From contig JAPPKS010000027.1 of assembly GCA_028819845.1 (NCBI GenBank), positions 458,376 through 522,375 on the forward strand: a DNA stretch of 64,000 bases, given 5' to 3'. The position numbers and the translations under genes were made by a program. The DNA comes from Candidatus Poribacteria bacterium. GTDB lineage: Bacteria > Poribacteria > WGA-4E > PCPOR2b. Below the pieces are notes generated by a model. That model was given only the letters and a program-made list of their open reading frames with translations, did not search any database and was not told the DNA's origin. Shown piece by piece: positions 8,402-18,289 of this stretch (position 1 is the first letter of the stretch; each line of letters starts with the position of its first letter).

Positions 8402-9556
8402 ATGAGAGAAAAACGAGATTACTACGAAGTGCTCAGCGTGGGCAGAGGAGCGAGCCAAGACGAGATTAAGAAGGCGTACCGGAAGCTCGCAATAAAATTC
8501 CATCCGGACAAGAACCCCGGCGACAAAAACGCGGAAGAGAGTTTCAAAGAGGCAACTGAGGCGTATGAGGTTTTGGGTGACGCTGAAAAGCGCAGCCGTT
8601 ACGACCAGTTCGGCCATGCAGGCGTAGAAGGTTCGATTAGATCTGGCGGGTTCGGGTTTGATTTCGGAAACTTTGAGGACATCGTCGGCGATATCTTTGG
8701 CGACTTTGGAGATCTTTTCGGAACCGGCAGTACCCGCGGGCAAAGAGCGCCGAAACGGGGCCGCAGCCTGCAATACAACTTACAAATTTCACTGGAAGAT
8801 GTTATAAATGGAAAAACTGCCCCGATTGATGTCCCGCGCCTTGAATCGTGTAAGGCTTGCCATGGGACAAGAAGCGAGCCCGGTTCAAGCCCCCAAACCT
8901 GCCCGGATTGCCACGGGCGCGGTCAAGTTACACGTTCACAGGGCTTTTTTTCCATGTCCCGAACCTGTTCACGGTGCCGCGGTGAGGGTCAAATCATCTC
9001 TCGTCCGTGTAAATCATGCCAAGGTCAAGGCGTCGTGCGGGTGACTCGGCAACTGAAAGTGGCAATTCCAAAAGGCGTTGATACGGGATTCAAAATTTCG
9101 TTGCGCGGTGAAGGTGAGGCTGGGGTTAACGGCGGCCCGCCCGGCGATCTCTATATTTTGATTGAAGTTGCGCCCCACAATCGATTCGATCGGGAAGACA
9201 ACGACCTAATTACAGTAGCCACAATCTCCTTCACACAAGCTGCGCTGGGCGCGGAGATTGAAGTTGATACAATTGATGGGCCTATCCCGCTTACCATCCC
9301 GCCCGGAACGCAATATGGCGGGAGATTGCGCATTCCCGGTAAGGGCGTTCCACACCACAATCACTATGGGCGTGGGAATTGCATCGTGAAGGTTAGAATA
9401 GAAACGCCATCGCGTTTAACCGATCGAGAAAAGGAGATGTTGGCGGAGTTTGCCCGAGTCCGAGGAGAGCAGGTAGGTGGGGAGCACACCGGGTTTTTCG
9501 ACAAATTAGGCGATAAGCTGTTTCACCGGCACAATCACGACGACGAGGACCAATAA
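8402..9556 (+). CDS. dnaJ: Chaperone DnaJ (type I Hsp40)
   Basis: This is the 384-residue co-chaperone that stimulates DnaK. It carries a J domain with the HPD triad ('[12 protein letters not shown]'), a Gly/Phe-rich linker, and a zinc-binding region with four C-x-x-C-x-G-x-x repeats ([32 protein letters not shown]). The two substrate-binding beta domains follow, with '[18 protein letters not shown]'. It begins 11 bases after dnaK behind 'gaggagag' and is the last gene of the CIRCE-controlled operon. It converges with the minus-strand gene ending at 9641. A short palindrome AAAGGCGCCTTT near 9598 may help end transcription but lacks a clear T-run. Confidence 0.97.
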   Translation: MREKRDYYEVLSVGRGASQDEIKKAYRKLAIKFHPDKNPGDKNAEESFKEATEAYEVLGDAEKRSRYDQFGHAGVEGSIRSGGFGFDFGNFEDIVGDIFGDFGDLFGTGSTRGQRAPKRGRSLQYNLQISLEDVINGKTAPIDVPRLESCKACHGTRSEPGSSPQTCPDCHGRGQVTRSQGFFSMSRTCSRCRGEGQIISRPCKSCQGQGVVRVTRQLKVAIPKGVDTGFKISLRGEGEAGVNGGPPGDLYILIEVAPHNRFDREDNDLITVATISFTQAALGAEIEVDTIDGPIPLTIPPGTQYGGRLRIPGKGVPHHNHYGRGNCIVKVRIETPSRLTDREKEMLAEFARVRGEQVGGEHTGFFDKLGDKLFHRHNHDDEDQ

Positions 9557-9640
9557 AATCATGTGTGGTGCGGAAGGCTGGAACGCACGATTCTGAAAAA
9601 GGCGCCTTTGAACAGATCTCAATCGTGGTTCGTTTCTACG

Positions 9641-11113
9641 TTATTTTCCGCCCTTATGTAAGAATTTCCGAACCGTGTTGACTAACGTGCCTTCCGCAAG
9701 CCACTTCGCGGCAACCTGCCAAACGATGCTGGAAAAGGTTGGATAAACGTGTATTACCGAAGTCAACTTGCGCAACGAAATCCCTGCCTTCATTGCTAAA
9801 ACAAACTCGTGGAGAATCTCCCCGGCGCGCGGACCAATCAGGTGTACACCTAGAATCTTGCCGGTCCACTTTGTCGCAACAATCTTGATAAATCCCTCTG
9901 TTTCACCTTCTGCCACTGCTCTATCCACATCTTTAAAATCCACGGTAAAGACATCGACATCACCGTATTTCCGCCGCGCTTCTGCTTCTGTCAGTCCGCA
10001 CCGGGCTACCTCCGGATCGCAAAATGTTGTCCAAGGGACTACAGTGTAATCAATTGATGCAGCCCCCGGGAAGAAGATGTTGCGAATTATCTGCTGCGCT
10101 TGGAATGCTGCGACGTGGGTAAACAGGTAATGTCCGATGACATCGCCGGCGGCATAAATATTCTTGACCGAGGTTTGTAGCTTCTCGTTGACTTCAATTC
10201 CGTGTTTCCCTACCCGTACACCTATTCGTTCAAGCCCCAATCCTTCGATGTTGGGGTTTCGGCCTGTCGCTATCAAGATCTGATCTACTGTCAGTTCCCG
10301 CTTCTCGCCGCGTGTATCCAGCACAACACTGTAATTCCCATTAGTCGGAGCGCGGCGATTTTCATCGTGATTTGGTACGGCATCTGTCACTTCGTGGAGA
10401 TTGGTGTTGAGGAGAATCGAGATGCCTTCTGCTCGAAGGCACTCCAGCATCCGATTGGAGACGACGGGCTCTTCCCTTGGCAGAATGCGATCACTCCGCT
10501 GCACAATTGTGACCGCTGCGCCCAAACGGTGGAAGGCTTGCCCTAATTCGACGCCAATTGGCCCGGCGCCCGCCACTAGCAGCGTTTGCGGGAGGTAATC
10601 TATCTCCCAAACGTTGTGGCTGTCCAAATAGTTGATGGATTCAATACCGGTAATTGGCGGCGCGGCAGGGCGGGATCCGGTTGAAATTACGTATTTCTTA
10701 CTAGTCAGGGAAGTCGTATCGTGCTTCTCACTATCTTCGACAATGAAAGACCTCGGTGAGTCAAAATGCCCGCTGCCAAAGATGACATCAACGCCCAATT
10801 CACGGAATCGCTCCGGATTATCGTGTTCGCGCTCAATAGTCCCCTGGGCGCTCCGGACATGCTGCATGACACGCTGAAAGTCGATGCCCACGCCTCCAAC
10901 CGTAATCCCGAAACGTTCCGCCGTATTCATGAGGTGGGCGATGTGGGCGGATTTCAGAAACGCCTTTGACGGGACACACCCTGTCCACAAGCAATCGCCG
11001 CCTAGTTTATGTTTCTCGACGAGAGCCGTCTTCTTTCCCAGCTTTGCACTCGCTACTGCTAAAACCAAGCCTGCACTGCCGCCGCCGATAATCGTGAGAT
11101 CGTATTCGTTCAT
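9641..11113 (-). CDS. FAD-dependent pyridine nucleotide-disulfide oxidoreductase (MerA/Lpd-like)
   Basis: This 490-residue flavoprotein belongs to the dihydrolipoamide dehydrogenase/mercuric reductase superfamily. It has the FAD motif 'IIGGGSAG' near 8-15, the redox-active disulfide 'GGDCLWTGCVPSK' (C41, C46), an NAD(P)-binding 'VAGAGPIGVELG', the second FAD motif 'IYAAGDVIG', and a C-terminal dimer domain ending 'HVYPTFSS'. The C-terminus lacks the H-P-T-x-x-E catalytic pair of true lipoamide dehydrogenases and has no Hg-binding Cys pair, so the substrate is unknown. The ATG at 11113 fits the FAD motif better than an upstream TTG at 11128. It lies 33 bases downstream of the nitroreductase gene and is probably in the same transcript. 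Confidence 0.88.
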   Translation of the reverse strand: MNEYDLTIIGGGSAGLVLAVASAKLGKKTALVEKHKLGGDCLWTGCVPSKAFLKSAHIAHLMNTAERFGITVGGVGIDFQRVMQHVRSAQGTIEREHDNPERFRELGVDVIFGSGHFDSPRSFIVEDSEKHDTTSLTSKKYVISTGSRPAAPPITGIESINYLDSHNVWEIDYLPQTLLVAGAGPIGVELGQAFHRLGAAVTIVQRSDRILPREEPVVSNRMLECLRAEGISILLNTNLHEVTDAVPNHDENRRAPTNGNYSVVLDTRGEKRELTVDQILIATGRNPNIEGLGLERIGVRVGKHGIEVNEKLQTSVKNIYAAGDVIGHYLFTHVAAFQAQQIIRNIFFPGAASIDYTVVPWTTFCDPEVARCGLTEAEARRKYGDVDVFTVDFKDVDRAVAEGETEGFIKIVATKWTGKILGVHLIGPRAGEILHEFVLAMKAGISLRKLTSVIHVYPTFSSIVWQVAAKWLAEGTLVNTVRKFLHKGGK

Positions 11114-11146
11114 TGCTGTATGGGTCAAACAGCGGTACGGTTGCGA

Positions 11147-11725
11147 TTATACTGTCCAGTGCAGTACGTCGTGCAGAGGTTTGCGCTTGGGGGTTGGCAC
11201 GTCAGCCGGATAGCCGACATAACAGAAACCAACCATGTATTCTTGCTCGGCGTCAATACCGAGAAGTTCGTAAGTTTGCCGTTCCAGCGTAATAGGACCG
11301 GTACTCCACTGCATCCCGATGCCCCGTTCCCATCCGGCTAGCTGAATGCAATACATAGCACAGCACGTCGCCGCATAGTCCTCTCGCTGCTGCTGCTCGC
11401 CCCCTTCTTGAAGACACGAAACGGCTACGACCGTGGGTTTGGACATGAACTTGTCGAACCCTTTCTCGCCTACATTTGCGAGCGCAGCTTCGTCAACATC
11501 TGCGCTTTTTGAAACCTTTTCAATCTGAATCTGTCGATACCGCTCTGCCAGCTTCAACTTGGTCTGTTCACCGATGACGGTGAACCGCCACGGCTCGGTT
11601 AGACGGTGGTTAGGCGCCCAGATACCCGCCGCGAGCACCTCTTCAAGTACATCCCGTGCGACCTGTTCAGGTTTAAAACGAAAAATAGTCCGCCGCGATT
11701 GAATCGCTTCTGAGACTGGAAACAT
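11147..11725 (-). CDS. Nitroreductase-family FMN protein (YdjA-like)
   Basis: This is a 192-residue single-domain flavin reductase. The N-terminal 'AIQSRRTIFRFKPEQV' is the FMN phosphate-binding signature, and 'AGIWAPNHRLTEPWRFTVI' and 'GIGMQWSTGPI' follow in the expected order. Such enzymes use NAD(P)H to reduce nitro or quinone compounds; the natural substrate is not predictable. The ATG at 11725 has a clear GGAGG seven bases upstream, so the longer frame from 11758 is not used. The partner flavoprotein gene follows 33 bases later, suggesting a small redox operon. Confidence 0.88.
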   Translation of the reverse strand: MFPVSEAIQSRRTIFRFKPEQVARDVLEEVLAAGIWAPNHRLTEPWRFTVIGEQTKLKLAERYRQIQIEKVSKSADVDEAALANVGEKGFDKFMSKPTVVAVSCLQEGGEQQQREDYAATCCAMYCIQLAGWERGIGMQWSTGPITLERQTYELLGIDAEQEYMVGFCYVGYPADVPTPKRKPLHDVLHWTV

Positions 11726-11845
11726 GTTTTCCTCCGTATGACATAAGATGTGCGACATGATATGTAACGCACCCCTCGAATTTCGTGAAAACGAACATTT
11801 GTGCTATAAAACCGAATTTCACGCGAAAATGTTTCACAAATCGTA

Positions 11846-13600
11846 TCAACGCGTATCTCCGGTTTTCATCTCACCCCATATGGTATTCAGCTTGTTCTGA
11901 GGAGTGACCGAGCGCGGGAGAGACGGATCTTGCCAATCCGGGTAACTGGCAGATTCGATGAATAGCTCAACGGATTCGGTGTCCAAGTCAAGCGTGTATA
12001 TGCCATGTTCGTCACTGACGAGAATTGTATTCCCGTCCGGTGACCACGAGAGCCCTAGGTTCAATAACGTTATCGGCAGGTCCGTCGGGATTATTCGTAG
12101 GAGCATTCCGTCAGTATCAATGATGGAGATGCCTAAGCGCCGTACCGGATTGTCGATTGGCTTTAGCGCTGAAAAGACAATGTCCTCCCCGTCGGGTGAC
12201 GAATCCAGGGAACTCAGATTCCATACAGGCACATCTATTGAGTGGACTTCTCCTGTCTCCGTATCCAGAAAGGCGATTGCATTGTTGGTTCGACCAAAAA
12301 CAATCTGAGACTCATCGTGTGACCAAGCAATTTCGTCAATAGGTTCGAGCAAATCTTCATACAACATTTGTAGGTTTATCCCATCGGGGTCAACCGTATA
12401 AATTCGGTGTGTCGGGTCTCCGCGTTCCGGGAGATTCACAAAAGCCAGTCTGTTCCCGCGCGGGGACCAGACAGGGTAGAGGTTGGCAACTGGCAAGTCA
12501 ACCAGTTGAACCTCATTATCACCATCGGAATCAACCGCGTAAATCCTGACGCTGTTGTCCCCCATTAACCGACTAAACGCTATTTTTTCTCCGTCAGGGG
12601 ACCAAGTGGGAAACCCCTCATTCATGCCGCTCTTAGTCAGGTTTGTGATGTGCCCTCCATTGACAGTCATTGAAAAGACATCTGAATTCCCGTCTCGGCT
12701 GGAAAGGAAGGCTAGCCGTTCTCCATCTGGAGACCAATCGGGGTGCGAATCGTAGCCAAGATGTGTTGTTAAGCGAGTTAGCTCCTTGGTTTCAAGGTTT
12801 AAAGCATAAATGTCCATGTTAAAGTTTCTCTCAGACACAAACGCAATTGACGATCCATCAGGAGAAAATTTGGGATGTGAATTTGACTCCCCTTCAGCCA
12901 CCAATACTTCCAATTCTGTACCATCTGGTTTCACTCGCCAAAGAAGAGTAGTCGACGGTGAGGTGTCAGACATGTCCGTAGAATAATACGCAATCAGTGA
13001 CCCGTTCGGTGACCATTTGGGATTAAACGCAAATGATGATGAAGTGATGAGTCTTCGCCGGTTACCAGCCTGGGAATCAAGCACATAAACTTCTTTTGGG
13101 GCTAGACGATCCCGCTCAGAGGTAAATACAATCTTTTGGCTTGCCGGAGACCAGTGAGGCGATCCGTCGTGCAGAGGGGAATTATCGGTCATATTTATCG
13201 CGTTCGTCCCGTTTCTATTCATGATATAAATATCGAAATCACCGTCGCGGTTGGACGAAAATGCGATTCGTCTGCCGTCCGGGGACCATGTGGGATGAAC
13301 GTCGTTCTTGGGCGAAAAGGTCAGTTGCCGGCGTTTGCCGGTGTTGAAGTCCAGCACAGCGATTTGGGATACCCGATTAATCGTCGTGACATACGCCATT
13401 GATTTCCCATTCGGGGATAACGCTGGATGGCCGTCCGGTCCTTCGTCAAATGTAAGCCTCTTGGGTCTGCCGCCGGGGAAATACCTGTATATCTCACTGT
13501 TCCCGTCTCGGTCGGATACAAAGAGGATCTGCTCTTCCGCGTTAGCGTACAACGCAATGCAAGCGAGACCTACGGTGAACATGGCAATGCGATAAATCAT
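11846..13600 (-). CDS. Exported TolB/PD40 beta-propeller protein with C-terminal WG-K tail
   Basis: This 584-residue protein starts with a signal peptide ('MIYRIAMFTVGLACIALYANA', cut before EEQ). It is then filled with about a dozen PD40/WD40-like repeats of the form 'WSPDG..IAFSS.RDGD.DIYIM', as in the periplasmic propeller of TolB. The extreme C-terminus is 'VTPQNKLNTIWGEMK' plus five residues, a tail shared with eight other proteins in this window. Start: the ATG at 13600 with GGAGGAG upstream. It is one of four tandem paralogs on the minus strand (with 13770, 15662 and 18290). Its molecular role is unknown; propellers of this type usually bind proteins or carbohydrates outside the cytoplasm. 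Confidence 0.88.
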   Translation of the reverse strand: MIYRIAMFTVGLACIALYANAEEQILFVSDRDGNSEIYRYFPGGRPKRLTFDEGPDGHPALSPNGKSMAYVTTINRVSQIAVLDFNTGKRRQLTFSPKNDVHPTWSPDGRRIAFSSNRDGDFDIYIMNRNGTNAINMTDNSPLHDGSPHWSPASQKIVFTSERDRLAPKEVYVLDSQAGNRRRLITSSSFAFNPKWSPNGSLIAYYSTDMSDTSPSTTLLWRVKPDGTELEVLVAEGESNSHPKFSPDGSSIAFVSERNFNMDIYALNLETKELTRLTTHLGYDSHPDWSPDGERLAFLSSRDGNSDVFSMTVNGGHITNLTKSGMNEGFPTWSPDGEKIAFSRLMGDNSVRIYAVDSDGDNEVQLVDLPVANLYPVWSPRGNRLAFVNLPERGDPTHRIYTVDPDGINLQMLYEDLLEPIDEIAWSHDESQIVFGRTNNAIAFLDTETGEVHSIDVPVWNLSSLDSSPDGEDIVFSALKPIDNPVRRLGISIIDTDGMLLRIIPTDLPITLLNLGLSWSPDGNTILVSDEHGIYTLDLDTESVELFIESASYPDWQDPSLPRSVTPQNKLNTIWGEMKTGDTR

Positions 13601-13769
13601 GCTGTATCTCTCCTCCAATAATTGAACTGAACGAGACGCAATGTAGGATTGAATTGGTTGGGGGGATTAACTGTAACCGAAGGTCGAGTCCAAAGTGTGT
13701 CAATGGCGTTATATAATCACTACCCGAATTCACGATCTCTTCGACCGATGACTGTGTTATTATGTATTA

Positions 13770-15527
13770 TCAGCGCGCTACAGGTTTTTTCATGTCGCCC
13801 CACATCGTTTTCAGCTTGTGTTGCGGAGTTACCGGCCGAGGTAGCGTCGGATCCTGCCAATTCGGATTACTTGCGGATTCCATGAATAGCTCCATGGCTT
13901 CGGTATCCAGGTCAAGCGTGTATATGCCGTCTTCGCGGCCGACGAGAATCTTATTCCCGTCCGGCGACCAAGCTAATCCAAGGTAAGTTATAGAACGCCC
14001 GTCCGTCATAATTGTTCGTAACGGATTCCCTTCGGGATCAATTATGTAGACGCCATCGCGCGGTTGAAATGTTTCAGCCAATTCGGTGACCGCGGAAAAA
14101 GTGATGTTTTGACCGTGGCGCGACCAATTGGGGTCCTTGAAACCGATCACTGGTAGTTGCACCGTGCGAACTTCAAGGGTCACCGTGTCGAGAAAGACTA
14201 TCCAAATGCCAGCTCGACTGAATATAATCTCAGTTCCGTCACTTGACCAAGTAATCCCTGAATCCCACTCTTCCAACTGATCTTCATATAACACTTGTAG
14301 GTTTTGACCATCCGGGTCAACCGTAAATATTCGGAACATAGAATTTTTACGCTCTGGGTAATTCACAAAAGCGACTTTATCCCCTCGAGGCGACCATGAC
14401 GGATACAGGTTGAAAAACGGCAAGTCGGCCAGTTTGATTTCGTTTTCACCAGTGCTGTCTATCACGAAAATCTTGGTACTGGTGTCCCCTAGCCGCCGGC
14501 TGAAAGCGATTTTTTCGCCGTCAGGAGACCAAGTCGGGTAGCCTTCAGATGTAACGCTCTTTGTCAAATTGGTTAACTGCTCTCGTTCAAGGGTCATTGT
14601 GAAGATGTCGCGATTCCCGTCTCTGGTGGAAACAAAGGCGATTCGCTCGCCGTCTGGAGACCAATCAGGGTACGAGTCGTAGCCTAGGTGCACCGTTAAA
14701 CGGGCTTCCTCATTAGTTTCGACGTTGAAAGCATAAATATCTGTATTTGAGTCTCTAGATGATACAAACGCAATCCGCTTTCCATCCGGTGAGTATTTTG
14801 GGCGTGCGTTTCTGTCGGCGTCTGTTACTAATCTCTCCAAATCCGATCCATCCGCCTTCATGTGCCAAATGGACCACGTTGACGGCTTCGACTCAGGGTA
14901 TTCTGCCGATACGTAGGCGATCTGGGAACCGTTCGGCGACCATCTGGGATAAGTCGCACGGATGAATGAGTTTGTGAGTCTGCGTTGAACACGCGTATTT
15001 ACATCAAGCAGATAGACTTCATCCACTCCTCCATCTCGATTGGAGGTAAACACAATTTTTGGGCCTGCTGGCGACCAATGCAGCCAACTATCGTCCCAAC
15101 GGGAATTATCGGTCATGTTTGTCACGTTTTTGCCGTCGGCATCCATGATATATATATCGAAATCACCATCTTCTTCTGAAGAGTAAGCGATGCGCTTTCC
15201 GTCCGGAGACCATGATGGATGGAAATTGCTCCTCGGCCAGCGCGAAAATGTAAGTTGCTCGCGTTCGCCGGATTCAAAGTCGAGGACGGCGATTTGATAT
15301 ACCCTATCAATAGTCGTGAAATACGCCATCTTCGTCCCATCGGGCGATAACGCGGGATGGCCGTCAGTTCCGGCGTTAAATGTGAGCCTTTCGGGTTCCC
15401 CGCCGGGAAATTGCCTGTATATCTCGGCATTTCTGATTTCTCCGGAAACGTACAATATCTGCTCTTCCGCACTCGCCAATAGTGCGGCGAAAGTGAGACC
15501 TACTGCAGCTAAAATGTAACGCATCAT
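13770..15527 (-). CDS. Exported TolB/PD40 beta-propeller protein with C-terminal WG-K tail
   Basis: This 585-residue paralog of the neighbouring propellers has the signal peptide 'MRYILAAVGLTFAALLASA' followed by 'EEQILYVSG'. It has repeated 'WSPDGKRIAYSS', 'DFDIYIMDADG' type blades along its whole length. The C-terminus is 'VTPQHKLKTMWGDMK' plus five residues, the shared tail. Two adjacent ATGs (15527, 15524) follow a 'gggggat' ribosome site; the frame to 15602 upstream has no better start. The gap to the paralog downstream is 169 bases and to the one upstream 134 bases, so each may have its own promoter. It arose by tandem duplication, judging from near-identical signal peptides and blade order. 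Confidence 0.88.
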   Translation of the reverse strand: MMRYILAAVGLTFAALLASAEEQILYVSGEIRNAEIYRQFPGGEPERLTFNAGTDGHPALSPDGTKMAYFTTIDRVYQIAVLDFESGEREQLTFSRWPRSNFHPSWSPDGKRIAYSSEEDGDFDIYIMDADGKNVTNMTDNSRWDDSWLHWSPAGPKIVFTSNRDGGVDEVYLLDVNTRVQRRLTNSFIRATYPRWSPNGSQIAYVSAEYPESKPSTWSIWHMKADGSDLERLVTDADRNARPKYSPDGKRIAFVSSRDSNTDIYAFNVETNEEARLTVHLGYDSYPDWSPDGERIAFVSTRDGNRDIFTMTLEREQLTNLTKSVTSEGYPTWSPDGEKIAFSRRLGDTSTKIFVIDSTGENEIKLADLPFFNLYPSWSPRGDKVAFVNYPERKNSMFRIFTVDPDGQNLQVLYEDQLEEWDSGITWSSDGTEIIFSRAGIWIVFLDTVTLEVRTVQLPVIGFKDPNWSRHGQNITFSAVTELAETFQPRDGVYIIDPEGNPLRTIMTDGRSITYLGLAWSPDGNKILVGREDGIYTLDLDTEAMELFMESASNPNWQDPTLPRPVTPQHKLKTMWGDMKKPVAR

Positions 15528-15661
15528 GACTATCCCCCTTTTACACAAGTTGTAACGGCAGAGTTGCGAATCATGAATCTCAATCTGTTTTGGATAATTC
15601 ATGTAGAAAATTAGTTTTCCGATGAGGCTAGAGTACTGAAAATTGTGCCATGCGTATCATA

Positions 15662-17419
15662 TCAACGTCCTGCGCCCGTTTTCATATCGCCCCATGTCGT
15701 ATTCAGTTTATTTCGAGGAGACACTGACCGAGGTTGAGTCGGATTCTGCCAATTGGGGTTGCTAGCGAATTTGAGGAACAACGAAACGGTTTCGCTAACC
15801 AAGTCCAGTGTGTATAACCCTCCATGCTGACCCAAGAGCATCGCCTTCCCGTCGGGCGACCAAGCAAGTCCTTCGGCGTCTAATGGATGTGTGTCCACAA
15901 TAATAGTTCGAACGGCGTTCCCGTCCTGATCGATGATGAAGACGCCGTGGCCCGCGTCAAAGCTTACAATTGGCGGAGGAAACGCCGTAAAAGTAATGTC
16001 TTGACCGTCAGGTGACCAATCGGGAGAATTTGGCGAGTGCACCGGTATATCAACGGTGTGAACTTCAAGGGTCACCGTGTTGACAGCGGTGATTGGACTG
16101 CGGATAGGACTGAAAATAATCTGAGTCCCATCACCGGACCACGCCATCTGCCTAATCCGTTTGTCCTGGTTTTTGTGAATCGCTTGTAGGTTTTTCCCGT
16201 TTGGGTCAACTATATAAACCAGAGACTTTCGCTCTCCTCGTTCCGGACGATTCACAAAGGCGATTTTGTTACCTAGCGGGGACCACGCGGGAAAATCGTT
16301 GTTGGCGGGCAAAGCGGCTAACTCGACTTCGTTCTCGCCATTGCTATCTATAATGTAAATCCTGGAGCTGTCGTCCCCCATCCACCGCGTGAACGCGATT
16401 TTTTCTCCGTCAGGGGACCAGGTGGGGTGGTATTCAGACAGGCCGTTTTTTGTCAGATTGGTTATCTGCTGTCCATTGACGGTCATGGTGAAGATGTCCG
16501 GGTTGCCGTCTCGGCTGGAAACGAAGGCGAACCGTTCTCCGTCGGGAGACCAACTGGGGTATGAGTCGTCCCCGAGGTGGGTCGTTAAACGGATAACCTC
16601 CCGTGATTCTAGATTCAATGCGTAAATGTCGGTGTTAAAGTCCCGATAAGATTCAAATGCAATCCACTTTCCGTCTGGAGAGTATCTGGGACTCCTATTG
16701 CCGCCGCCGTCAGTCACTAACGGCTCCGCATCCGTACCATCCGCCTTCGCGCGCCAAATCTCTGAAGTCGACAGCGGGGGTTCAAACGGCTTCGTCGAAA
16801 AATAGGCAATCTGAGAACCGTTCGGCGACCAACGTGGATAAGCTACTGGGTTGATCGAAGACGTGAGTCTTCGCCGATCGCCGGTCCGCACATCAAGTAG
16901 ATTGACATCTTCCGCGACCCATCCATCTGGATAAGAGACAAATACAATTTTCTCGCTCACCGGTGACCAATGGGGTGAGTTTTCGTGCAGAGGCGAATCG
17001 TCGGTCAAATTTGTCGCGTTTTGTCCGTTTTCATCCATGATATAAATATCGAAATCGCCATCTGCATCTGAAGCGTAAGCGATTCGACTTCCGTCCGGCG
17101 ACCAGGTTGGGTGGAGATTGCTCTTGTGCAAGGGTGAAAAAGTTAATTGCTGGCGTTTGCCAGACCTGAAGTCAAGGACAGCGATTTCGAGAATCCCCCC
17201 GATTCTCGGGACATACGCCATCTTTTTCCCATCGGGCGACAACGCCGGATAATAATCACCGCCCTCATCGAATGTAAGTCTCTGAGTCCTGACACCGGGA
17301 AAATGCCTGTAAATCTCATCGTTCGCATGTCGGTTTGACTCGAACAGAATTTGCTCTTCAGCGTTCGCTAACAATGCCGCGAACGCAATACCTATCGCAA
17401 TCACAAGGCAATGTCTCAT
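15662..17419 (-). CDS. Exported TolB/PD40 beta-propeller protein with C-terminal WG-K tail
   Basis: This 585-residue third paralog has the signal peptide 'MRHCLVIAIGIAFAALLANA' and then 'EEQILFES'. Its PD40 blades match those of the 11846 and 13770 genes in number and order. The C-terminus is 'VSPRNKLNTTWGDMK' plus five residues. The start ATG at 17419 follows 'aaggggtatacggtt' and lies only 13 bases after the stop of the NTF2-like lipoprotein gene, so these two are probably co-transcribed and may act together at the cell envelope. No catalytic residues are recognisable. Confidence 0.88.
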   Translation of the reverse strand: MRHCLVIAIGIAFAALLANAEEQILFESNRHANDEIYRHFPGVRTQRLTFDEGGDYYPALSPDGKKMAYVPRIGGILEIAVLDFRSGKRQQLTFSPLHKSNLHPTWSPDGSRIAYASDADGDFDIYIMDENGQNATNLTDDSPLHENSPHWSPVSEKIVFVSYPDGWVAEDVNLLDVRTGDRRRLTSSINPVAYPRWSPNGSQIAYFSTKPFEPPLSTSEIWRAKADGTDAEPLVTDGGGNRSPRYSPDGKWIAFESYRDFNTDIYALNLESREVIRLTTHLGDDSYPSWSPDGERFAFVSSRDGNPDIFTMTVNGQQITNLTKNGLSEYHPTWSPDGEKIAFTRWMGDDSSRIYIIDSNGENEVELAALPANNDFPAWSPLGNKIAFVNRPERGERKSLVYIVDPNGKNLQAIHKNQDKRIRQMAWSGDGTQIIFSPIRSPITAVNTVTLEVHTVDIPVHSPNSPDWSPDGQDITFTAFPPPIVSFDAGHGVFIIDQDGNAVRTIIVDTHPLDAEGLAWSPDGKAMLLGQHGGLYTLDLVSETVSLFLKFASNPNWQNPTQPRSVSPRNKLNTTWGDMKTGAGR

Positions 17420-17432
17420 AACCGTATACCCC

Positions 17433-18215
17433 TTAAAACGCTGTCTTGATGCGTCCCCACGTTGACGCTAGCTTATCAATGGGATTGACTGCAACTTCAA
17501 GCTTGATGCCTTCGTTGAATACAAGCATCTCTTGCACGTCAAATGCGTCATCTAGCCAATTGGTAATCCGCCACTCCTCCTCATGGAATTCAAAGGTAAA
17601 ACGCGCATCTCCTTCGGCATACCATGCCAGAAATCCGCCTTCTAAAGCGTGGCCATCATTCGCAAACGCTTGGACACGATAATGCGTCACAGCTTCTATT
17701 CGTTCGGGCGTTGCATTTATGATTCGAGCCGGTCGGAAAATCTGCAATCCAATATCTTGGAAATGTGCAAACACTCTCCTCGCAGATTCGCCTTCGGTCT
17801 TGAGTTCATCAAAGATTACATCGTCGAATCGATCGTGGGGGGTTGCCATATCGGAAGTGTACCGGAATCCATCAATCCAAAACGCACTCAGATACAGGTG
17901 TATGTCTTCCTTTTCGTAACCGTCTCGCATGCGTTCCAATACTCCGTCGATTGCGTCCTGGATAGGTTCTACACCGGGTTCCACCACCTCTGCCTCTGGG
18001 GGCACAATTTCCTCGACTAAATCTGGATTTTGGACATGTTCCTCCACAGGATCAGGTACCGCAATGTTGTCCTCGTCCGGAACGCCTGCCTCAACTTTAA
18101 GACTCTCAGTCGGCGACATAACAACGTCTATTGACGGTTCGTCTTCGTCATCGCCGCAACTCAGTATCAGACTCATAAGGCATAGGGATACGATGCAAAA
18201 CATATTCAGTCTCAT
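17433..18215 (-). CDS. Lipoprotein with NTF2-like domain and C-terminal WG-K tail
   Basis: This 260-residue protein starts 'MRLNMFCIVSLCLMSLILSC', a lipoprotein signal with Cys20 as the probable lipidated residue, followed by a Gly-Asp-Asp-Glu-rich stretch. Residues 30-85 are an acidic, Pro/Val/Glu linker. From about 90 to 225 the pattern fits an NTF2/SnoaL-like fold ('ERMRDGYEKEDIHLYLSAFW', 'YRVQAFANDG', 'FEFHEEEWRITNW'). It ends 'VNPIDKLASTWGRIK' plus three residues, so the shared tail occurs here on a fold unrelated to propellers or LamG. Start: the ATG at 18215 behind 'aaggaga'. It sits between two propeller genes in the same orientation. Function unknown. Confidence 0.8.
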   Translation of the reverse strand: MRLNMFCIVSLCLMSLILSCGDDEDEPSIDVVMSPTESLKVEAGVPDEDNIAVPDPVEEHVQNPDLVEEIVPPEAEVVEPGVEPIQDAIDGVLERMRDGYEKEDIHLYLSAFWIDGFRYTSDMATPHDRFDDVIFDELKTEGESARRVFAHFQDIGLQIFRPARIINATPERIEAVTHYRVQAFANDGHALEGGFLAWYAEGDARFTFEFHEEEWRITNWLDDAFDVQEMLVFNEGIKLEVAVNPIDKLASTWGRIKTAF

Positions 18216-18289
18216 TTGTGGCTCTCCTTGGATCTGATTGGAATCTCTGTTCTCCTTAGTGGAGTCTGATCGCATGAATCATCAAGGCG

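Noticed and set aside
9641..11113. Mercuric reductase or lipoamide dehydrogenase as a firm call
   Set aside because: It lacks the C-terminal Cys pair of MerA and the H-P-T-x-x-E pair of lipoamide dehydrogenase; only the superfamily is supported.
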